Shown here: positions 23,566 to 37,603 of the stretch, piece after piece
How the letters are laid out: each line of letters starts with the position of its first letter
Numbering within the stretch: position 1 is the stretch's first letter
Assembly (NCBI GenBank): GCA_029379385.1
Contig: CM055607.1
Span: 17,732,001 to 17,796,000 of the forward strand
DNA from: Quillaja saponaria
Lineage: Eukaryota > Streptophyta > Magnoliopsida > Fabales > Quillajaceae
DNA: 64,000 nucleotides
Direction of reading: 5' to 3'
Made by a program: the position numbers and the translations under genes
Notes under the pieces: model-generated
The model's input: only the letters and a program-made list of their open reading frames with translations
Told to the model about the DNA's origin: nothing
Databases searched by the model: none

Positions 23566-24127
23566 CTCGGCAGTGGCTGATCCTTCTAGCAAATGGCTCC
23601 TTTTTAGCTCCACACACACTCACAATTCAAGATTCAAGAGATCGTAGTGCCCAAAATAACCAAAACAAGAGAAAGGATTGAAGAATTATCGGCCAACAGT
23701 TAAGCTCCCAAACGCAAAGCCAGAGGACCAAGTAAGGGTAAGTCGGCTAGTAAGAAAAAAAAGGGGAGAATAATAAAATAAAGAGATAAAGCAAGAAAAA
23801 TAACAACCAAGAAAACTAATTTAAATTAAAGTCAAAGTCAATATATATATAGATATTATTATTCTCTAAGTTGTGGTGGACATCTCTTTTTGGTACGTGT
23901 ATATAGATATATATATATATATATAAATAGTTGCATATTAATTATTTATTTACAATAATTTATAGTATTCATCAATTTATTTATTATTTATATCTCAAAT
24001 TACATACCAAATTTTTAAACATAAACATCAATACTAGGTTATCACATATATCTACATACTAGTTTATGAATGTGTGGTCCACAGTTATTTTATTATTATT
24101 ATTATTATTATTATTTTTGTATATATA
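23566..24127 (-). repeat. minus-strand long-LTR fragment (LTR start side)
   Basis: A GC-richer block (23566-23760), then AAAGTCAAAGTCAAT and TA tracts as in other minus-strand LTRs. GGTTATCACA at 24037-24046 resembles the LTR terminus or its internal reiteration. Its other end is lost at the gag-protease LTR. It may continue after 38894. Confidence 0.5.
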
Positions 24128-25511
24128 TGTAATAACCTGATATATTAATATATGTGTTCGAACGTTTGTACATGACTAGTTGTAGGTAGGTGAATAAAAT
24201 GTTAAACAAAGTAAAATTTTACATAATTGAATACTTGAATAAATAAATATAGAAATAATGCAGGAGTTAATTTTTATTATATAATTGGTTAACTTGTAGC
24301 TTATAAAAATATTAATAATAAATAATATTATACATAATAGTATTAAAATTAAAGAATATTTATGTATATGTATACATGTGGTAGAAGAATTAATTTTGTT
24401 ATAATTCGATAGTGTGAGGTACGTTTTAGCATGTTCATAGGTAATGTATAAAATTTGATGAATAAATGTACAATAAAATTAATAGAATTAAATGTTATAA
24501 CCCGATAACTCAACGTGTACGTTAAAATTCTCGTACGTAATTTTTGTATATATCTACACATTATATATATAATTATTAATAATGAATTTAATTGCATTAA
24601 GAAGAGTTAAATATGGATTTTTTTTTAGTATAAAAATTAATGATGTGAGTCATATAGATATATAAAATGGAGGGTGGAATATATATATATATATATATAA
24701 ACCATACAATTATCTAAATATCTAAGCAACTTATGGTATAGGTTTGTTTTTCATTATTTTATTGAACCTTCTTTTCAACCCTTTAACTGTTTCCCTTTTT
24801 CTTCCTTGGAGTGACCGAATATAAGCCAAATTTCTCTCCTCCACCACCATAGGACCACTTAGATTTTTTTGCAACTCTTTCTTGTTCAACCAAGCTTTCA
24901 TGTGCTCAGAAATTTTCATTTTTTCCATCCTTGTGCTCGTTATGTTTTAGGCATTTAACTGTGTGGGAGGAGTAAATAGGAGGTTGGCAATAAATTGTCC
25001 TCTATTTTGCAGGCAGTGGGCGTTGAAGCTTTGGAAGCCATTAAAGCTTATTGAACTGTTATATGATTGAGCAGTGGAGGTGATGTGGGTGCAGCAAGTG
25101 ATGACGTGTAGGTATTGAGCGGGATTGCCCTGTTCTAGTTGGTTTGGTACACCACCCTTGCTGCCATCCAAGCACACGATTCAAGCAGTGAAAGTGCAAT
25201 GTTGAAAGGATAGTAGGCTGGGCAGCAGCTGGGAGATGTGGGTTGCTGGCCGAGAGATCCTTGTACGTGGACAGTAGGAGATTAAATTTTTGTTATGAGT
25301 TAATTTACAGCGAATTCCCTTCTTTCCTACTTATTTCGCGTGTAGGTGGTGGTGGATAAGTTGAAAGCTAGTGATTGAGTAATTGTTGGGCAGATTAATG
25401 ACTTAAGTGAATAAAAGGTAGGATTATTATACTTAATGGAAATGGTTAGTACAAAAGTGATAATCGGTGGGATGGATTGAATATGTATATAATTTCAATA
25501 TACAGGAAATT

Positions 25512-27969
25512 TGTCACACCCTCATATGAAGGTATGACTGGCTGGAGAATGGATACCCAAACCTCCGTAACCCTGAATCGACAATGACCAAACATAATTG
25601 ACCCTTACACAAATTATAGTTAAGACTAAGAAAACTTATCTGAATTAAAATATATACATGATCAGGCTATGAAACATTAATATTTACTTTCAATTCGGTA
25701 GAGATTCCCAATAAAGTGGAACCTGCCGAACAGCATTTACACTAATAACCTGGTATAATTCATGGTTAAACCATAATATCAAAATACTGAGAGGAGCTCT
25801 ACTCCTAACCACACCTTGAATTACCATAGTTAACTCAATATACGCAACAAAGCATGGCACCTAAAATGACTACAAGTGTCACCCTATCAGCTTCAAGTAT
25901 GTGACTTCAGGATATACCTTGCCACAATAGTGTCGGTAGGTAACAAATCTTAACATAGCGAACTGAGTTTTCCTGATACTAAAAAAAACAACAACAGAAA
26001 AAGGAATAAGTCACAAAGACTCAGTGAGCAAACCACGTACCTAGAGGGTACCAGCATCACCCAACACATATATCACTAATTAATCTCATGTCTAAATTTA
26101 ATTGCACTTGTATGTACTTATAATTATCATACAATCACGATTCAAATATTTCACATTTTTCAATATAGTAACCAATTCATACAAAACAATCAAAGCATAT
26201 AAGCAAGCAAAGGGCCAACGAGTAACCCAACCCCACACAACAATATCACCCCCTACCAGGCATTTACGCGCTCGCACAACAGATTAATCTTCTTCCACAG
26301 TCCATCCCACCGGGGCTGAGTACTTAATTTTCTTTTCTTTTAAAACACTTGTCAGAATCAGAGTATTTCAAAATTTCAAATCATATATCCTAGGTGCACC
26401 TAGATTTCATTTTCGGAAATAAAAATCATTTGAAAAAAAATTTCACTTTTGTTGGCCCTTATCAATTACAAGCAATGTTAAACAAGCATAATTTAAATAA
26501 ATCACTGAAATACTGTCTCTACTTAGATTTTCATAAAACATGTCTATTTACATACACATATAATTTCACATAAGAATCTAGCAACCAAAGAGTACGTAAT
26601 TCACTCACAGCTCAGGTACGTGACTCGTCTGTTCGTCTAGTTTGCAAAGGCATCAGAATGTCCTCGATACAATATGAAGCTGAAAATTTCAAATTCAAGT
26701 TTTACTCTTAGTAATCATTATATTGTTACTTCTAAAATTCCAAAACCTATATATATATATATATATTCATCTAACATGCTAAAATTGTGATTATTATAGG
26801 AACATTTCATATTTAGTCACATATAAACATTTCCTCGATTTGTATTACGTATGATTAATCTCAATTCTTTGTGTTTATATATATATATATATATTCTCAT
26901 CCATTCATCAATGTCTTTCCACAAGTTTCCTCATGTTACATTTAATAAGTTAAATTAAAATAACTAGAACATTCGATAGTATATATATTTACCTTGAATT
27001 TTAAATTCAAACTTATTGTTAGACATTTGTTAATCTTAATCTAAATCCATAATTGCAATCCAAATCACTCATTTTATATTCTTAATAACCTTAAATAAAA
27101 TTGCATAATTTTAATTAACTTACTTTCCAAATTGTATTACACCCAAAGATATATATATATATTTTCCTATTATCCTAGTTTCTTTTCCAGCCACACCTTT
27201 ACTTGGAATTCTCTTCTACTGCCCTCCTTACGGTCAAGAAAAGAACAGCTGAAGACCTTCTAGTGCTGCTAATAGAGCCAACCAAACCCAAATCACAACA
27301 TTCCTAATCACCTATCCACACGATCAAGCTAAAGGGCCAAAACTGTCAAAACTTTCCACCCTTTATGACCATCATGGTACCGGCCATAAGGCGGCAGATT
27401 GTTGTCTAAACAGAGGGGATTTCCACCACAATATTTAATGAACCCCTTTCAACTCACGGTAACACTCAAATTTCCACACCAAATCCCCACACCAACAAAA
27501 AAAACCTCCCCATCCACACGGCCAGAACCACCATCTCAAAAGTTGGAAGCAAGGACGAACGAAGCAACAACAATAAGCTGCTGCCAATCATTCTAGGTGA
27601 CCACTTTCAACTCCTAAAACTGTTAACCATAAGCTTCTTTGCCTACAAAAGAAAAAAAAATAGAACACTTACCAACTGCCACACGTTCTGCCTACCAAGG
27701 AAGCTCACGTTTGGATAGAAGGAAAGTTGAAAAAGGAGGAAATGGAGGTACAGAACACAGCCACCAACATTTCAAGATAAACCCCTCCTAAGTTGGTTGA
27801 ACAATTACTGGAAAGAGACAAAACAATTATTTTAATATAGACTAGTGGTTTAGCTTTGTTATAATAGTTTATAATACACATTTATTCATTCCCTTTTACA
27901 TAAAATAATAATAATAAAAATCTAAGTCTAAGGTAATTAATTTGGTAGTGGACTTTAATTCATCTATGA

Positions 27970-28002
<33 letters not shown>

Positions 28003-28234
28003 AGTACTATCTTAACTTAATTTGTTTCGTAAAAATTAATATTTACGTAACCACGACAGTTTACATATAATGTTCTAAAATATACGCGAACACTCTAAAG
28101 TGTACATTTGAGATATCGATTTATATCATGTTCAATTACATTATTATTTATTTAATTTGTTTATTTTACAACAAAAATTTACACATTATGTTTAAAATTA
28201 AACTTTACGATGTTAGGTTATAAGGGTTATGATA
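25512..28234 (-). repeat. element D 3' LTR (2723 bp)
   Basis: TGTCACACCC at 25512 to GGTTATGATA at 28234. The purine-tract complement (CTGCCCCCCCTTAAAAG) begins three bases later. The stem-loop block is at 26219-26323 and the GC-richer block at about 27185-27830. Confidence 0.9.
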
Positions 28235-31200
28235 ATCTGCCCCCCCTTAAAAGATTATTTACTTAGATCAATCAAATAAATATGGATATTGTTATTTCAT
28301 TGTAACTTCGGTTTCCAACTTGGGTTCTTATTTATTATAATACTATCACATAGTTTTGACCAAAGGAAATTTACGAACTTGTCTATTTATACTCACCATT
28401 GATTATTTCTCATAAATTAGATTTTTATCCAATTTTACTTTATAGATTCGTAACACATAAAACTTTGCCAATATGGATGTACACTAAAATAAATTAAGTC
28501 AGCTTAATTAAATTAATTGTCTAACTTAAATAGCTAAAATTAAATTTCAAGAAGTTTTAATCTGATTCTCTTGAAAATGAGATCAACCTCTTAGAAATAC
28601 TAAAATTAATATATATTTTTTTTTCATGACACTCCACCACGCTTTCACTACCCCACTCTGATAATTAAACACCCAAGTTCCAATCCACGTTCAGAATCAT
28701 ATCAAATTCCTTATTTGAAATTCTGATTGATGAACTAAATTAGATAATTATATTAGTAAAATAAATTAACTTCTATTTACTTTTAGTTTTTAACTATTTT
28801 CCTTGGTTAACAATAATTGAAAATTTCGCCAATATCTAAGGATTTCTTAACTTTCTTATTTTCTCTAAAAGATGTATTAATATCTTTTCTATATATACAT
28901 AAAAATTCAATTATGTAAATGAAGTGTGTAAAAACTACTGTGTTACCTCTCCATCAAACAGAGTACTAATAATATATACATGTTCTAAAGATTAAATTAG
29001 TTGAATAAAATATTTAAAATATCCAAAAATTATTTTTATCTATTATAATGGAGTCGTTTATGTAACATTGCTATACATGACATATAATTTTCATAATATA
29101 AAACTTTTACTACTACCATTACTGGTTTGTGATACTAATTTATTTATAGCATGATTGTACTTTTCTTATTTATTGCAAGTTGGTTATCTATTGGTACATA
29201 TTTAACTTACGATATATTTAAAAATCCTCGCCTAAATAGGTAATTTACAAAAAGTTGACAGTAGATTCTATTAACAATTGATCATTTTTAGCCTTTGAAA
29301 ATAAGTTAATAAATCTAGTAAATCTTTTTAGGAAACCCCATTGATTATAAATAGAACCTATACTAATTCATACAATAATTGGTTATTCACGGACTAGCAT
29401 TTTATACCGTTTCTTTTTAAAAATTGATATTAGTAATGTAATTTATCCAATGATAAAATCAAATGAACAAAATGTTGAATTAATATATTTTTTTTTTCAT
29501 CTCTACTGGGTTTATTGTTTGCTATTTTATTTTCTAATTGTCTTTTCAATTAAGAAAAGTAAAGAGAATACCAAATATATCATAGAAATTCTATTATTCT
29601 GTTAGGAAGGATGTCACTTCATTTATCGCTAAAATTATTTGAAACAAAAATCAAGATCTAAGTCAATTTTAAATTACCTGTATGCATATATTTTATATCT
29701 AAATAGGTACAACGTTCATCTATTTTATCTATATTTGTCCTTATTTATTTTATTCAAGACCTACATCGTATTATTCTAGTTTCATAGTTTAATATCAGAT
29801 TATAATAGCTAGTTGAGTTTACGATCGATATTTATTCTAATTGTACATATAAAATCGTATATATATTAAATCTAATTTACTCTAATTCACAATATTTATT
29901 AATTCAATGTCTTTTTACTCATGTTATTTATCACCACCTATCAACATACATATCGTTACTCATTAATCTCATTAATTAAAATTTTTCATCTAAAGAAAAA
30001 TTCCCACACGGCAAAGAAAAGAAACACACTGAATTAGAGTAAAGAAAGACGAAACAGTAGTGATAACTACTGCTAATCACTCTTAAGTGAAGAAATTTCA
30101 ATCCTTAATACACCTACAATAAAGCTTCTATGGCCAACAAAAGGAAAGGAAAAAGAATTCACTAATCAACAAAAATCCACTCTACACAGCAGAGGATAAT
30201 CATAGCCAAGGAAGCTAGAACATCCAAGCCAAAATAGAGGTCCACGGTTATGTATAGAGACAAAACAGGGGAGAAAAACTCAACCAAAACAAGGAAAGAA
30301 TATAGTTGGACACAGTAAAACTCCCCTTTATACAGCTGGGAAAGATTGCTCCCAACACTCTTGGCACACACCTACACACTCATAGCTAAGACAAAGGAGT
30401 AATCTCTTGGCTAAGGGAAGAACAAGATTGAAGTTATAGAGTTTAGGTGGGCTAAACTAATGGCAACAAGCAAATAGGCGAATTGGTTGCTATCAACAAC
30501 TATACTACCAACTCAACGGAAAGCAAGCGAGGAATCTTTGAGAATTCAAAAGGTAGATCAGATAGGAGAAAAAAAGAAGCGGTGTAAAGGGAATATGAGA
30601 AGTAGAGAATATCTACAAACACATGGAAGAGAAAAGAGGGTGATAAGTTAGTTAGGTAAAAAGGAGAGAAGACAAAATCATTAAAATATTGTAACCTAAT
30701 GGCTTACACTTAGTTTATTAATTTATGGTGTAAATTTAATCAATTATATTTATATAATCCATTACCCTCTAATTTATTATATATATATATATATATATAT
30801 TACTTTCACTTTTTAATGCTATTAAAATAATACATACTAATCTAAGTTCAATCAAATGTGGGCTAATTCAATAAATAATTACGAGTACTTTTTTATTTTA
30901 ATTTAATTTATGAAAATTTAGTATTGACATCATTGCGATAATTTACGTACAACATTTTAAAATACCTATTATAATATCGAGTTATACTAAAAAATTGTCC
31001 TAAATTTTAACACAAAGGATACAAGTAAATTATTTACCTAAATTGGATGTAGATATTATTGTTTCACTGCAACTTCGATCTCCTGCATGGTTTCTTCTTT
31101 CTTGGTTTTCACCAAAGAATTAATCGAAGTTTATAGATTTAGCTATTAATACTTGCCACTGATTACTTGATACACATTAGGTTCTTATCTTCTTTTACCT

Positions 31201-31740
31201 CTTGGAACCTGTGGGTTATGGGCCCACCACCCTTCCGCTACTCCTTTTTGATAATTACACCTAAATCCTAATCCTACTCGGACTTAACTTTTCATTTTAC
31301 CTCAAAACACACTTAAATTTACTACAGAAAGTATCGTAAAATATCACACATTTCTTTATGTTAAAAGAACGTATATTGAGGCTAATATTATTAAACTAAA
31401 TTTTCAACTAAGTCTTCTGTAATCTTTTACAACCTTAATTTCTTGTTATAGGCACCTGAATAATGGTTAATTCCTGATCAAAGCCAATATTCTATATATA
31501 TATATACACGACTAACAACACAATCACTACACATGATCGTGTCGAAACAAACACAAATGAATCCTTTACACCTTTCTCGTATAACGTCAAGAATAGTATG
31601 TTAAAGAATCACAACTTGAAGTTTCAGGATAACTAGAACATATCACTAAGTCTCTATACGCCTCGGTACCGTATGCAGACAAAGCAACAACATCCCATAC
31701 TTGTAATCAAGGACCTCTAAACCATGCTCTGATACCAACT
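28235..31740 (-). other. element D interior, non-coding
   Basis: Homologous to the interiors of elements A and B at both ends. The central part, about 29990-30985, instead looks like the 5' portion of a long LTR in the same orientation, followed again by interior-like sequence. This suggests a rearranged or nested remnant. Confidence 0.7.
31726..31737 (-). other. primer-binding site of element D
   Basis: GCTCTGATACCA, i.e. TGGTATCAGAGC in element sense, three bases from the 5' LTR edge; complementary to the initiator tRNA-Met 3' end. Confidence 0.92.
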
Positions 31741-34398
31741 TGTCACACCCTCATATGAAGGTATGACTGGCTGGAAGAATGGATATCCAAACCTCCGTAA
31801 CCCAGAATCTATAATGACCAAACACAATTGACTCTTACACAAATTATAGTTAGGACTAAGAAAACTTATCTGAATCAAAATATATACATGATCGGGCTAT
31901 GAAACATAAATATTTACTTTCAATTCGGCAGAGATCCCCAGTAAAGTGGAACCTGCCCAATAATACACTAATAACCTGGTATAATTCATGGTTAAACCAT
32001 AATATCAAAATACTCAGAGGAGCTCTGCTCCTAACCATGTCTTGAATTACCATAGTTAACTCAATATACACAACAAAGCATGGCGCCTATAATGACAACA
32101 AGTGTTGGCCTATCAGCTTCAAGTATGTGACTTCGGGATATACCTTGCCACAATAGTGTCGGTAGGTAGCAAATCTTAACACAACGAACTAGGTTTTCCT
32201 AATACTAAGACTCAGTGAGCAAATCACGTACCCAGAGGGTACCAGCATCACCCAACACATATATCACTAATTAATCTCATGTCTAAATTTAATTGCACTT
32301 GTATGTACTTATAATTATCACACAATCACGGTTCATATATTTCACATTTTTCAATATAGTAACCAATTCATACAAAACAATCAAAGCATACAAGCAAGTA
32401 AAGGGCCAACGAGTAACCCAGCCCCGCACAACAATATCACCCCCTACCGGGTATTTACGCGCCTACATAATAGATTAATCTTCTTCCACAGTCCATCCCA
32501 CCGGGGCTGAGCACTCAATTTTCTTTTCTTTTAAAACACTTGTCAGAATTAGAGTATTTCAAAATTTCAAATCACATATCCTAGGTGCACCTGGATTTCA
32601 TTTTCAAAAATAAAAATCATTTAAAAAAAATTTCACTTTTATTGGCCCTTATCAATCACAAGCAATGTTAAACAAGAATAATTTAAATAAATCACTAAAA
32701 TACTGTCTCTACTTAGATTTCCATATAACATGCTATTCACATACACATATAATTTCACAGAAGAATCTAGCAACCAAAGAGTACGTAATTCACTCACAGC
32801 TCAGGTACGTGACTTGTCCGTTCGTCTAGTCTGCAAAGGCGTCGGAATGTCCTCGATACGATATGAAGCTGAAAATTTCAAATTCATATTTTACTCTTAG
32901 TAATCATTATATTGTTACTTCTGAAATTCCAAAACCTATATATATATATATTCATCTAACATGCTAAAATTGTGATTATTATGGGAACATTTCATATTTA
33001 GTCACATATAAACATTTCCTCGATTTGTATTACGTATGATTAATCTCAATTCTTCATATATATATATATATTTTCTCATCCATTCATCAATGTCTTATCA
33101 CAAGTTTCCTCATGTTACATTTAATAAGTTAAATTAAAATAACTAGACCTTTCGATAGTATATATATTCACCTTGAATTTTAAATTCAAACTTATTATTA
33201 GACATTTGTTAATCTTAATCTAAATCCATAATTGCAATCCAAATCACTCATTTTATATTCTTAATAACCTTAAATAAAATTGCATAATTTTAATTAACTT
33301 ACTTTCCAAATTGTATTACACCCAAAGATATATATATATTTTCCTATTATCCTAGTTTCTTTTCCAGCCACACCTTTACTTGGAATTCTCTTCTACTGCC
33401 CTCCCTACGGTCAAGAAAAGAACAACTGAAGGCCTTCTAGTGCTGCTCAAAACAGAGCCAACCAAACCCAAATCAAAATATTCCTAATCACCTATCCACA
33501 CGATCAAGCTAGAGGGCCAAAACTATCAAAACTTTCCACCCTTTATGATCATCATGGTACCGGCCACAAGGCGGCAGATTGTTGTCTAAACAGAGGGGAT
33601 TTCCACCACAATATTCAATAAACCCTTTTCAACTCACGTTAACACTCTAATTTCCACACCAAACCCCCACACCAACAAAGAAAACCTCCCCATCCACACG
33701 GCCAGAACCACCAACTCGAAAGTTGGAAGCAAGGACGAATGAAGCAACAACAATAAGCTGCTGCCAATCGTTCCAGGTGACCATTTTCAACTCCTAAAAC
33801 TGTTACTCATAAGCTTCTTTGCCAATAAAAGAAAAAAAAATAGAACACTTACCAACTGCCACATGTTCTGCCCACCAAGGAAGCTCACATTTGGACAGAA
33901 GTAAAGCTGAAAAAGGAGGAAATGGAAGTATAGAACACAGCCACCAACATTTCAAGATAAACCCCTCCTAAGTTGGTTGAACAATTACTAGAAAGAGACA
34001 AAACAATTATTTTAATATAGACTAGTGGTTTAGCTTTGTTATAATAGTTTATAATACACATTTATTCATTCCCTTTTACATAAAATAATAATAATAATAA
34101 TAAAAATCTAAGTCTAAGGTAATCAATTTGGTTGTGGACTTTAATTCACATATGAATATATATATAAGTACTATCTTAACTTAATTTGTTTCATAAAAAT
34201 TAATATTTACATAACCACGATAGTTTACGTGTAATGTTCTAAAATATACACGAACACTCCAAAGTGTACATTAGAGATATCGATTTATATCATGTTCATT
34301 TATATTATTATTTATTTAATTTGTTTATTTTACAACAAAAATTTACACATTATGTTTAAAACTAAAATTTACGATATTGGGTTATAAGGGTTATGATA
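31741..34398 (-). repeat. element D 5' LTR (2658 bp)
   Basis: TGTCACACCC at 31741 to GGTTATGATA at 34398; partner of 25512-28234. Differences from its partner are mostly TA-tract length, a missing short piece near 32210 and scattered transitions. Confidence 0.9.
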
Positions 34399-36055
34399 AA
34401 ATTTATAAAGTGAGTATGTTAGAATTACTTAGGTAATTAGTTAAGCCTCAATTAAATTAAGTTATATAATTGCATATTATTAAATTAAATTAGAACATGA
34501 GAGTAAAGATTTTTTTTTTAAATCAAATAGCATTTATATATATATGACGAGTTAAAAAGGGTAAAACCTAACTTTGGAGCCTTTTATTAACTTAATTGCT
34601 ATATGTGACTCGAGTTACGAATAATTAGTAAGTTAAATTAGGGATTATTTGAATAAAAAATTAAAGGATGAGTAAAAGTTAAGAAAAAAAAAAAAAAGGG
34701 ATAAATCATAGGAATTAGGAGGAAAATATAAATTCTATATTTTGAATAAATATTTTAGGGAAACGTAGAGGTTATTATAAATATAGAAGTTAATTACATG
34801 AATATCCTTAGACATAACAAGTTGAAATTCATGGAATTGGTTATAAAATAATTACTTTAAATAATATATGAATTTATGATTTTCAGCTTTGGAGCGTGGA
34901 CATTCCGACATCGTTACAGGCTAGACGGACTGACGAGTCACATCCGTGAGCTAGTGAGTGAATTATGTGCTTTATGGTTATCAGATTATTGTCTGCAATT
35001 ATGTGTATACATGAATTTAATGTGTTATAATTAAAATTAAGCAAATGAGTGATTTTAGTAATTTAATTGGATGATATGAGATTGACATTGACTTTGATTG
35101 ATAAGGGCCAACACGTGAAAATTTTCTGAAAAATGGTTTTCATTTTTTGAAATTAAAATCCAGGTGCACCTAGGTTATTTGAACTTGCAAGTTTATATGC
35201 GTTATCCTGATTCTGAAAATTGTTTTGAAAACTATTGGAGTGCTCAGCCCAGGTGGGATGGATTTGTGTACGGAGAATTACTTGTTGTGCGGGTGCGTAA
35301 ATGCCCGGTGGGGGAGATATTGTTGTGTGGGGCTGAGTTACTCGTTGGCCCTTTTGCTTATTTAGTTGATTGTTTAATTGTTGATTGGTTTATATGATTT
35401 GGTTGCTACTTTTGGATGGTGAACTAAGTGAATTGTGATTGTATAATCACGTACGTGCATTAATAGATTTGAATATGAGCTGTAAATTATGATATTTGTG
35501 TTGTATGATGCTGGTACCCGTAGGATGCATGATTTACTCACTTAGTCTTTGTGAGTCATCCTTTCCTTTGTGGTTATTTTTTTTAGTTTTTAGGAAATCG
35601 CAGTTGAGCGCTATATTGGGTTATCTACCGACTTTGCAGCGACAAGGTATATCTCGAAAATTGTACACTTGGAGCGTAAAGGACAATACTTGCAATCGCC
35701 TAGGGTGTCATGCATGGTCGTAGTATATATATTGATTTTGTTATGGTGTTGTCCTGTTTTGTTAGGAGCGGAACTCCTCTGTATATTATGATATCACAAT
35801 TTACTATTTACTTGAATTTAGGTTTTTTGTTATATTATGGGTATGTTCCATAGTACGGGGAACCTCTGCCAATATTTTCATAAATCATTTTATGTTTAAC
35901 TTCGGTACTAGATTTTATTTTAATTTTATAATATTTTGATATTATTGATTACAATGTATTTTAAATTGTGATGCACACTACTTGCATGTTAAGGGTTACG
36001 AGGGTATGGGCACCCATTCCTTCGGCCAGTCATACCTTCATTTGAGGGTATGACA

Positions 36056-36067
36056 TTAAATATATAT

Positions 36068-36115
<48 letters not shown>

Positions 36116-37546
36116 GTAATTAAGAAAATTTTGCTATTACCTTATTAGGTAACTTGAAAATTATAAAGTTAATGGTGTAAACATTATTGATGGGTGAAAA
36201 CAATAAAAAAATAATAATAATATATATATATATATATATACACACATGTGATTAGGAACTAATTTTATTATATTGTATTATTAATTAATTAAAACTTGAA
36301 ACTTGAAACTTGAAACATGAAATATGAAACATGAAACATGAAACATGAAACATGAAACATGAAACAATATGTATATACATATAGATATAATTTTTTTTTA
36401 TGGAAATTGATTGTCCATCACCAAATTGAAGAACAAAGCTAGACCATAAGTAGATATTTTTATACTGTTATCTTTGTCTTTTCTTTTCCCCTTATCTACA
36501 CCGACTGAGTTTTCCTTTTTGTTTCATCATTGGGCGTGTCCTGTCTACACACCATCCCCTGCCTTCTTCTTGCTGAGAGTGGGTTTTCCTTTTGTAGGTA
36601 GACAGTTCAGGCTGTGGGTAAGTTCTTATTACCTTATTTTTTTTGTTGGACATAGAAGCCTTGATGTGGGGAGGGGGTTTAAAGAAGAAGAAATGGTTCA
36701 ATTAGGAACAACCAGCGGTAACTTGCTGCTGCTATTCTGCCTTTCCGTTGCTTCTAATTCTTTGTTATAGTTTTCCATGTCGTGAGGGAAGTGTTCCCCT
36801 TTATTGGTATGGGTATGTGGGGGTTAATAAGAGAAGGCAGCCATTGGAACAAGAGAGTATGTTCTGTTTTAGCTTAGGTTAATTTCAAGTTAAGGTTGTT
36901 TAAGAGATTAATAATGGTTGGGTGAAAACTTGAAAGGAGGAGTAGCTTTGATGTCTTAGTTCCTCCTATTTCAGTTGAAGTAATAAGTAGGAAGAGGGCC
37001 TAAAATCCAATCTGCTATACTCTTTTAAAACAGCAAGCTTAACATGATTGTCCCCCCTTGTAGCGGATTATGAAGCCTAAAATGAATAAGAAATTTTAGA
37101 TATCAAAGGGCATAGTTGCAAGAGAGTAAAAGCAGCCCTATAAACATGTTTTCCTTTCTTGAAAATCGAGTATAAGAGTTATTCTGGAGGATGATTTTGA
37201 AGGTGTTAAAGAGATATGGCAATAGGGGTTAATGTAGGAATTTTATTGAATTAAAATTTTGATTTAGTTAAGTTAATAGTATTAATTGAATTGATGTTAG
37301 TTTGTTTATAGCAAATTAGTTGCAATTCTTTTAAGTCTAATTAGAAATGTAAAATGAATAATTAGTATGGTGGAAATAATGTAAATAAAAAGGAAAGATT
37401 TGGAGTGAAATTAACATAGTGAAAAAGGATAATTTCAAGTTTTAATTAAGTTTAAACATAGAGTATGATTTGAATTTCATAGTGAAACATGAACAAAGTA
37501 AAATAGATAAACGATGAAGGATTCTTTGGAATAAGTATAGACATAC

Positions 37547-37603
<57 letters not shown>

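Larger units (their letters stand above)
25512..34398 (-). mobile_element. element D: complete non-coding long-LTR retrotransposon, TSD AAATT
   Basis: An intact minus-strand element of 8887 bp with AAATT at 25507-25511 and 34399-34403. Its LTRs are 25512-28234 and 31741-34398, very similar along their whole length by eye (clearly over 90 percent, not computed). The purine-tract complement and primer-binding-site complement are in their correct places. The interior of 3506 bp has no frame above 70 codons and no gag or pol motif. It is the best-preserved copy of the family and the youngest insertion in its part of the nest. Mobilisation must depend on proteins made by another element. Confidence 0.93.
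24128..36055 (+). mobile_element. plus-strand LTR split by element D
   Basis: Starts TGTAATAACCTGATATATTA at 24128. It is interrupted at 25511 by element D, resumes at 34399/34404 and ends GAGGGTATGACA at 36055. Net length is about 3.0 kb. No primer site follows, so it is probably a solo LTR. The left flank ATATA is not repeated after 36055, so the target duplication is unresolved. The stem-loop block is at 35238-35343. The GC-richer block is at about 24740-25300; the frames there are not conserved. Confidence 0.7.

Noticed and set aside
36056..36240. Possible centromeric or satellite array from the long TA tracts
   Set aside because: Simple TA microsatellite inside LTR sequence; no higher-order unit.
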